A DNA stretch of 46,381 bases from an uncultured SAR86 cluster bacterium (GTDB lineage: Bacteria > Pseudomonadota > Gammaproteobacteria > Magnimaribacterales > Magnimaribacteraceae), in assembly GCA_938075195.1 (NCBI GenBank), contig CALJGK010000006.1:1-46381 (forward strand), read 5' to 3'. Of the stretch, positions 43,092-46,381 are shown piece by piece (position 1 is the first letter of the stretch; every line of letters begins with the position of its first letter). Made by a program: the position numbers and the translations under genes. The notes under the pieces were generated by a model. That model saw only the letters and a program-made list of their open reading frames with translations, had not been told where the DNA came from and ran no database searches.

Positions 43092-44186
43092 ATGGATTTA
43101 AAAAAAATAGTTAACAAAGGTATAAATGATCTTAGTCCTTATGAGCCGGGTAAGCCTATTGAGGATTTAGAAAGGGAATTGGGCATTAAAAATGCAGTCA
43201 AGCTGGCAAGCAATGAAAACCCTGTTGGTCCCAGTCCTAAAGTATTGCAATCCATAGAAAATATCTTAAAAAATACTCATAGATACCCTGATGGCAACGC
43301 CACAAAGCTTAAAGAAGTAATTGGAAAAAAGTTCAGCGTAAAACCCAATCAAGTAACTATTGGTAATGGATCAAATGACATTATTGAATTTATAGCCAGA
43401 AGTTTCTTGGGCACTGATGATAGTGCAATATATTCTGAACATGCTTTTGCAGTATATCCGCTTGTAGTTAAAGCAGTTGGTGCTGAAGGAATTGAGGTTC
43501 CCGCTAAGAATTTCTCTCATGACCTTGATGCTATGCTCGATTCTATTAAGAGCAATACAAAAATAATTTTTATTGCTAATCCAAATAATCCCACTGGATC
43601 CTTTATAGGAAGATCTGAGATTTTAAAATTTTTAGATAAGGTCCCCGAAAATATTATTGTCCTTTTGGACCAAGCTTACTTTGACTATTCTTCTTTTGAG
43701 GATAGTGATGTAGATTTTGATATCCTAAATAATTACCCAAATCTGGTCATGAGTAGAAGCTTTTCAAAGGCTTACGGGCTTGCTGGTTTTAGAATCGGCT
43801 ACTCTGTTTCTTCCGAAGATGTAGCTAATTATTTAAATAGAGTAAGACAGCCCTTCAATGCTAATTCACTGGCGCTATTTGCTGCAGAGCAAGCTATAGA
43901 GGATGAAGAATTCATGAATAAATGTTTGCAGCTCAATTTGGAACAAAAAAAAGTCCTATATAAAGGTCTTGAGTCACTAGGATTTCATTGCTTACCAAGC
44001 AAAGGAAATTTTATTTCTTTTGATTGCAAGGAAGACTCTACAGGATTATTCAATAGGCTTTTAAGTCAAGGTGTAATAGTGAGGACCTTGGGAGTTTATA
44101 AAATGCCCAATTTTTTGAGGGTCTCCGTGGGCTTGCCTGAAGAGAACTTTATATTTCTTGAAAAATTGCAACTCACAATGAGTTAG
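43092..44186 (+). CDS. hisC: Histidinol-phosphate / aromatic aminotransferase
   Basis: The 364-residue class I/II PLP aminotransferase has A-S-N-E-N-P (39-44), N-P-N-N-P-T-G (163-169), D-Q-A-Y (193-196) and the PLP lysine Lys226 in S-R-S-F-S-K-A-Y-G-L-A-G-F-R-I-G-Y. By sequence it is HisC. Its place between pheA and tyrA, as in Pseudomonas hisC2, suggests that it mainly transaminates phenylpyruvate and hydroxyphenylpyruvate. Whether it also serves histidine synthesis depends on another hisC copy outside the window. Confidence 0.92.
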   Translation: MDLKKIVNKGINDLSPYEPGKPIEDLERELGIKNAVKLASNENPVGPSPKVLQSIENILKNTHRYPDGNATKLKEVIGKKFSVKPNQVTIGNGSNDIIEFIARSFLGTDDSAIYSEHAFAVYPLVVKAVGAEGIEVPAKNFSHDLDAMLDSIKSNTKIIFIANPNNPTGSFIGRSEILKFLDKVPENIIVLLDQAYFDYSSFEDSDVDFDILNNYPNLVMSRSFSKAYGLAGFRIGYSVSSEDVANYLNRVRQPFNANSLALFAAEQAIEDEEFMNKCLQLNLEQKKVLYKGLESLGFHCLPSKGNFISFDCKEDSTGLFNRLLSQGVIVRTLGVYKMPNFLRVSVGLPEENFIFLEKLQLTMS

Positions 44187-44195
44187 AGGATAGGC

Positions 44196-45062
44196 TTGAA
44201 AGAATTTGAAAACATATTAATTTTTGGTCTGGGTCTTATTGGAGGCTCTATTGCTAAGAAACTAAAAAATTCATCTTACTCAGGTCAAGTTTATGGATTT
44301 GATAAAGACCCAAAAATACTACAAAAGGCAAATAATCAGAATCTCATTCTAAATGATAGTATTCATAATTTTGAATATTCGAATGATTTACTGGTAGTTT
44401 TCTGCGTTCCAGTATTGTCCTTTAGGAACGCTTTAGAAACGGCACTCTCTTTTTTGCCTAAAGAACAGGTTATTTTTACCGATACTCTAAGCACCAAAGC
44501 TCATGTATTTGAAATCTTAAATACTGACTATCAAGAAGTTTTAAACAACTTTGTTTTATCTCATCCCATAGCAGGATCTGAAAAAAGTAGTTTAGAGTTT
44601 TCTAATAATGAATTATTTAATAAAAAAGTATCTGTTATTTCCCCTCATGAACATAACTCCCAAGGAGATATAGACCGAGTAATCAATTTCTGGAATCAAT
44701 TAGGTTCGAGTACTAAGCTTCTTTCCTATCAAGAACATGATTTAATTTTTTCTAAAACAAGCCATTTACCGCATGTAATTTCTTATGCCTTGACCGAGAG
44801 TTTATTTAATAGTCTAAACGACGAAACATTTAATTTCTCTGGTGGGAGCTTAGAAGACTACACCAGGATAGCTTCAAGTGACCCCATAATGTGGAAAGAT
44901 ATTCTGATTTCAAATAATCAAAATATAATTAACTCAATCAATGACTTTGAAAAAAGTCTAAACAAATTAAAGGAATTGATAATAAATAAAGACGAGAAAG
45001 CTTTAGTAGATTTTTTAAGCAAGACTAAGACACTCAGAGACAATTCAGTGGCAAATAATTAA
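44196..45062 (+). CDS. tyrA: Prephenate dehydrogenase
   Basis: TyrA oxidises prephenate (or arogenate) to the tyrosine precursor with NAD(P). The 288-residue protein starts with the Rossmann loop G-L-G-L-I-G-G-S (11-18) and has D-T-L-S-T-K-A-H, L-S-H-P-I-A-G-S-E and S-H-L-P-H-V-I-S-Y, the last carrying the catalytic histidine. The start is TTG at 44196 with AGAGGA 5 bases upstream. No ACT or chorismate mutase domain is attached. In Pseudomonas tyrA and aroA form one fused gene; here the stop codon is followed directly by the aroA ATG. Confidence 0.93.
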   Translation: MKEFENILIFGLGLIGGSIAKKLKNSSYSGQVYGFDKDPKILQKANNQNLILNDSIHNFEYSNDLLVVFCVPVLSFRNALETALSFLPKEQVIFTDTLSTKAHVFEILNTDYQEVLNNFVLSHPIAGSEKSSLEFSNNELFNKKVSVISPHEHNSQGDIDRVINFWNQLGSSTKLLSYQEHDLIFSKTSHLPHVISYALTESLFNSLNDETFNFSGGSLEDYTRIASSDPIMWKDILISNNQNIINSINDFEKSLNKLKELIINKDEKALVDFLSKTKTLRDNSVANN

Positions 45063-46379
45063 ATGAATTTTTTAGTCAAAAAAAGTGCAAGCTTGCGAGG
45101 AGAGATTGATATTCCTGGTGATAAGTCGATATCTCACAGAGCTATAATGCTAGCATCATTATCTGAAGGTAGATGTGAAATATCAGGACTCTTGGAAGGT
45201 GAAGATTGTCTGGCTACGATCGAAGTTTTTCGTAAGATGGGAGTTAAGATATCTTCAAATGATGGAGTTTATTACATAGAAGGTAATGGTATAAAGGGCT
45301 TGAAACAGCCAGTGGCACCATTAGATTTTGGAAATTCTGGTACATCTATTAGGTTATGTTCCGGTGTCTTGTCGGCACAGAATTTTCCTACAACTTTAAT
45401 AGGAGATAGCTCTCTTTCCTCAAGGCCTATGCAAAGGATAGTTGAGCCATTGACATTAATGGGTGCAAAAATATCTTCTTCACAAGATGGAACTTTACCC
45501 TTATCAATACTACCAACAGAATCTCTTGAATCTATTGAGTATACATTGCCTGTTGCCAGCGCTCAGGTTAAATCTTGCATAATGTTTGCTGGCTTATTTT
45601 CCAAGGGAAAAACTTATATTGTAGAAGAAACTATAACTCGCAATCATACTGAGACGATGTTCAATGCATTTGGTATACCGGTTGAAATTACAAATTCTGG
45701 CTCTGCAAGGACTATAAGTGTTGCAGGAATAGAGACTTTAAAACCAGTCGATATAAATATTTGTGGCGACTTTTCTTCAGCTTCATTTTTTATTCTTGCT
45801 GCTTTAATAAGCCCCGATTCAGAGATTTTGATCAAAAATGTAGGAGTTAATAAAACCAGAATAGGGTTTCTTCATGCTCTTAGACATATGGGTGCAAACA
45901 TTGAAATACTAAATGAAGTTAATGAATTTGAGCCTACGGCAGATATTTTAGTTAAAACTTCTAATCTCAAAGGGATAACTCTAAATACAGATCTCGTAGC
46001 TAATATGATTGACGAGATGCCGGCATTTTTTATAGCTGCTGCTTTGGCTGAAGGGGTAACTAAAGTGAAAGATGCTAAGGAGTTGAGAACAAAAGAAAGC
46101 GATCGATTACAGGCTATGGCAAATTCATTAGAGGCCTTTGGAGTTAAATATCATTTGAGTCAAGATGGTATAGAGATTTATGGGTTAGGAAGTGAAGGGG
46201 TTTTAAAGTCTGCAGAAATAAATTCATTTGGAGATCATAGAATAGCTATGGCTAGCACAATTGGTTCTCTTCGGTCTGATAGTGAAACTAAAATTCTAGA
46301 TTGTGAGAATGTAAAAACATCTTTTCCAAACTTTGTAGAAACATGTAAACAAATTGGAATAAATATAAATCATGAATGA
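45063..46379 (+). CDS. aroA: 3-phosphoshikimate 1-carboxyvinyltransferase (EPSP synthase)
   Basis: AroA joins shikimate 3-phosphate and phosphoenolpyruvate. The 438 residues are complete. All four signatures described for class II EPSP synthases are visible: G-D-K-S (19-22), S-A-Q-V-K (166-170), R-N-H-T-E (193-197) and N-K-T-R (263-266). The PEP-loop is G-N-S-G-T-S-I-R (90-97), keeping glycine at 93 where the Agrobacterium CP4 enzyme has alanine. The ending G-D-H-R-I-A-M-A is standard. It starts the base after tyrA stops and overlaps a possible next gene by four bases. Confidence 0.97.
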   Translation: MNFLVKKSASLRGEIDIPGDKSISHRAIMLASLSEGRCEISGLLEGEDCLATIEVFRKMGVKISSNDGVYYIEGNGIKGLKQPVAPLDFGNSGTSIRLCSGVLSAQNFPTTLIGDSSLSSRPMQRIVEPLTLMGAKISSSQDGTLPLSILPTESLESIEYTLPVASAQVKSCIMFAGLFSKGKTYIVEETITRNHTETMFNAFGIPVEITNSGSARTISVAGIETLKPVDINICGDFSSASFFILAALISPDSEILIKNVGVNKTRIGFLHALRHMGANIEILNEVNEFEPTADILVKTSNLKGITLNTDLVANMIDEMPAFFIAAALAEGVTKVKDAKELRTKESDRLQAMANSLEAFGVKYHLSQDGIEIYGLGSEGVLKSAEINSFGDHRIAMASTIGSLRSDSETKILDCENVKTSFPNFVETCKQIGININHE

Positions 46380-46381
46380 AT
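46376..46381 (+). CDS. Possible start of the next operon gene (cmk by synteny)
   Basis: The last six bases read ATG AAT and overlap the aroA stop as ATGA, the form of a coupled gene start. In Pseudomonas and relatives cytidylate kinase (cmk) and then rpsA follow aroA. Two codons cannot identify a gene; the call rests on synteny only. Confidence 0.3.

Overview
The window looks like a piece of chromosome from an uncultured, streamlined marine gammaproteobacterium. The DNA is visibly AT-rich, genes are packed with gaps of a few bases or short overlaps, and there are no tRNAs, rRNAs, insertion sequences, phage genes or CRISPR arrays. Two gene blocks match gammaproteobacterial, especially Pseudomonas-like, order: thiL-pgpA-ribA facing dxs-ispA-xseB, and yciK-mupP-ubiG followed by gyrA-serC-pheA-hisC-tyrA-aroA. 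The sulfatase, haloalkane dehalogenase, TonB receptor and RND genes, together with low GC, suggest a SAR86-type organism. That placement is inference from content, not a phylogeny.

Layout. (1) 1-7075, minus strand: a tight run of about nine genes that looks catabolic or detoxifying. From promoter to end it holds DUF1330, a GST-like protein, a haloalkane dehalogenase, a nitronate-monooxygenase-like flavoprotein, a small membrane protein, a DUF2855 oxidoreductase, a periplasmic sulfatase, a 42-residue membrane micro-protein and a second nitronate monooxygenase cut by the window edge. (2) 7097-14402, plus strand: a TetR regulator divergent from that run, then an MDR reductase, an acyl-CoA dehydrogenase, an exported DUF3604 lipoprotein with an exported metallo-beta-lactamase-fold hydrolase, and a thiolase. 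(3) 14428-16466 plus and 16458-19449 minus: thiamine (thiL), phospholipid (pgpA), riboflavin (ribA) and isoprenoid (dxs, ispA) genes plus xseB. (4) 19460-25701, minus: a TonB-dependent receptor, then an RND pump and its adaptor. (5) 25752-27901, minus: a protein with three DnaT-type domains, and DAHP synthase. (6) 28033-33274, plus: NAD synthetase, an MFS transporter, scpA, scpB and rluB. (7) 33252-35375, minus: yciK, mupP-like, ubiG. (8) 35431-46379, plus: the three-gene proton-translocating transhydrogenase, gyrA, and a serine/aromatic amino acid operon ending at aroA. The last bases carry what is probably the start of the next gene.

How the parts may work together. The left arm pairs exported hydrolases (sulfatase, DUF3604 protein, MBL hydrolase) with cytoplasmic dehalogenase, flavin and MDR redox enzymes, and beta-oxidation-type enzymes, under or beside one TetR regulator. 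This suggests uptake and breakdown or detoxification of a substituted marine organic compound; the substrate cannot be read from sequence. The right arm is housekeeping: DAHP synthase and the serC-aroA operon supply aromatic amino acids, and NadE and PntAA/AB/B supply and balance NAD(P)H.

No stretch longer than 300 bases lacks a gene. The largest gaps are 138-224, 9965-10085, 27902-28032 and 38222-38379, all of which look like promoter or leader DNA. The observations most worth checking are the face-to-face promoters with a leaderless TetR gene at 7097-7132, the triple DnaT-domain protein, an RND adaptor lacking its alpha-helical hairpin, the dyads upstream of the RND and TonB genes, and the dehalogenase/nitronate monooxygenase/sulfatase operon with its micro-protein.
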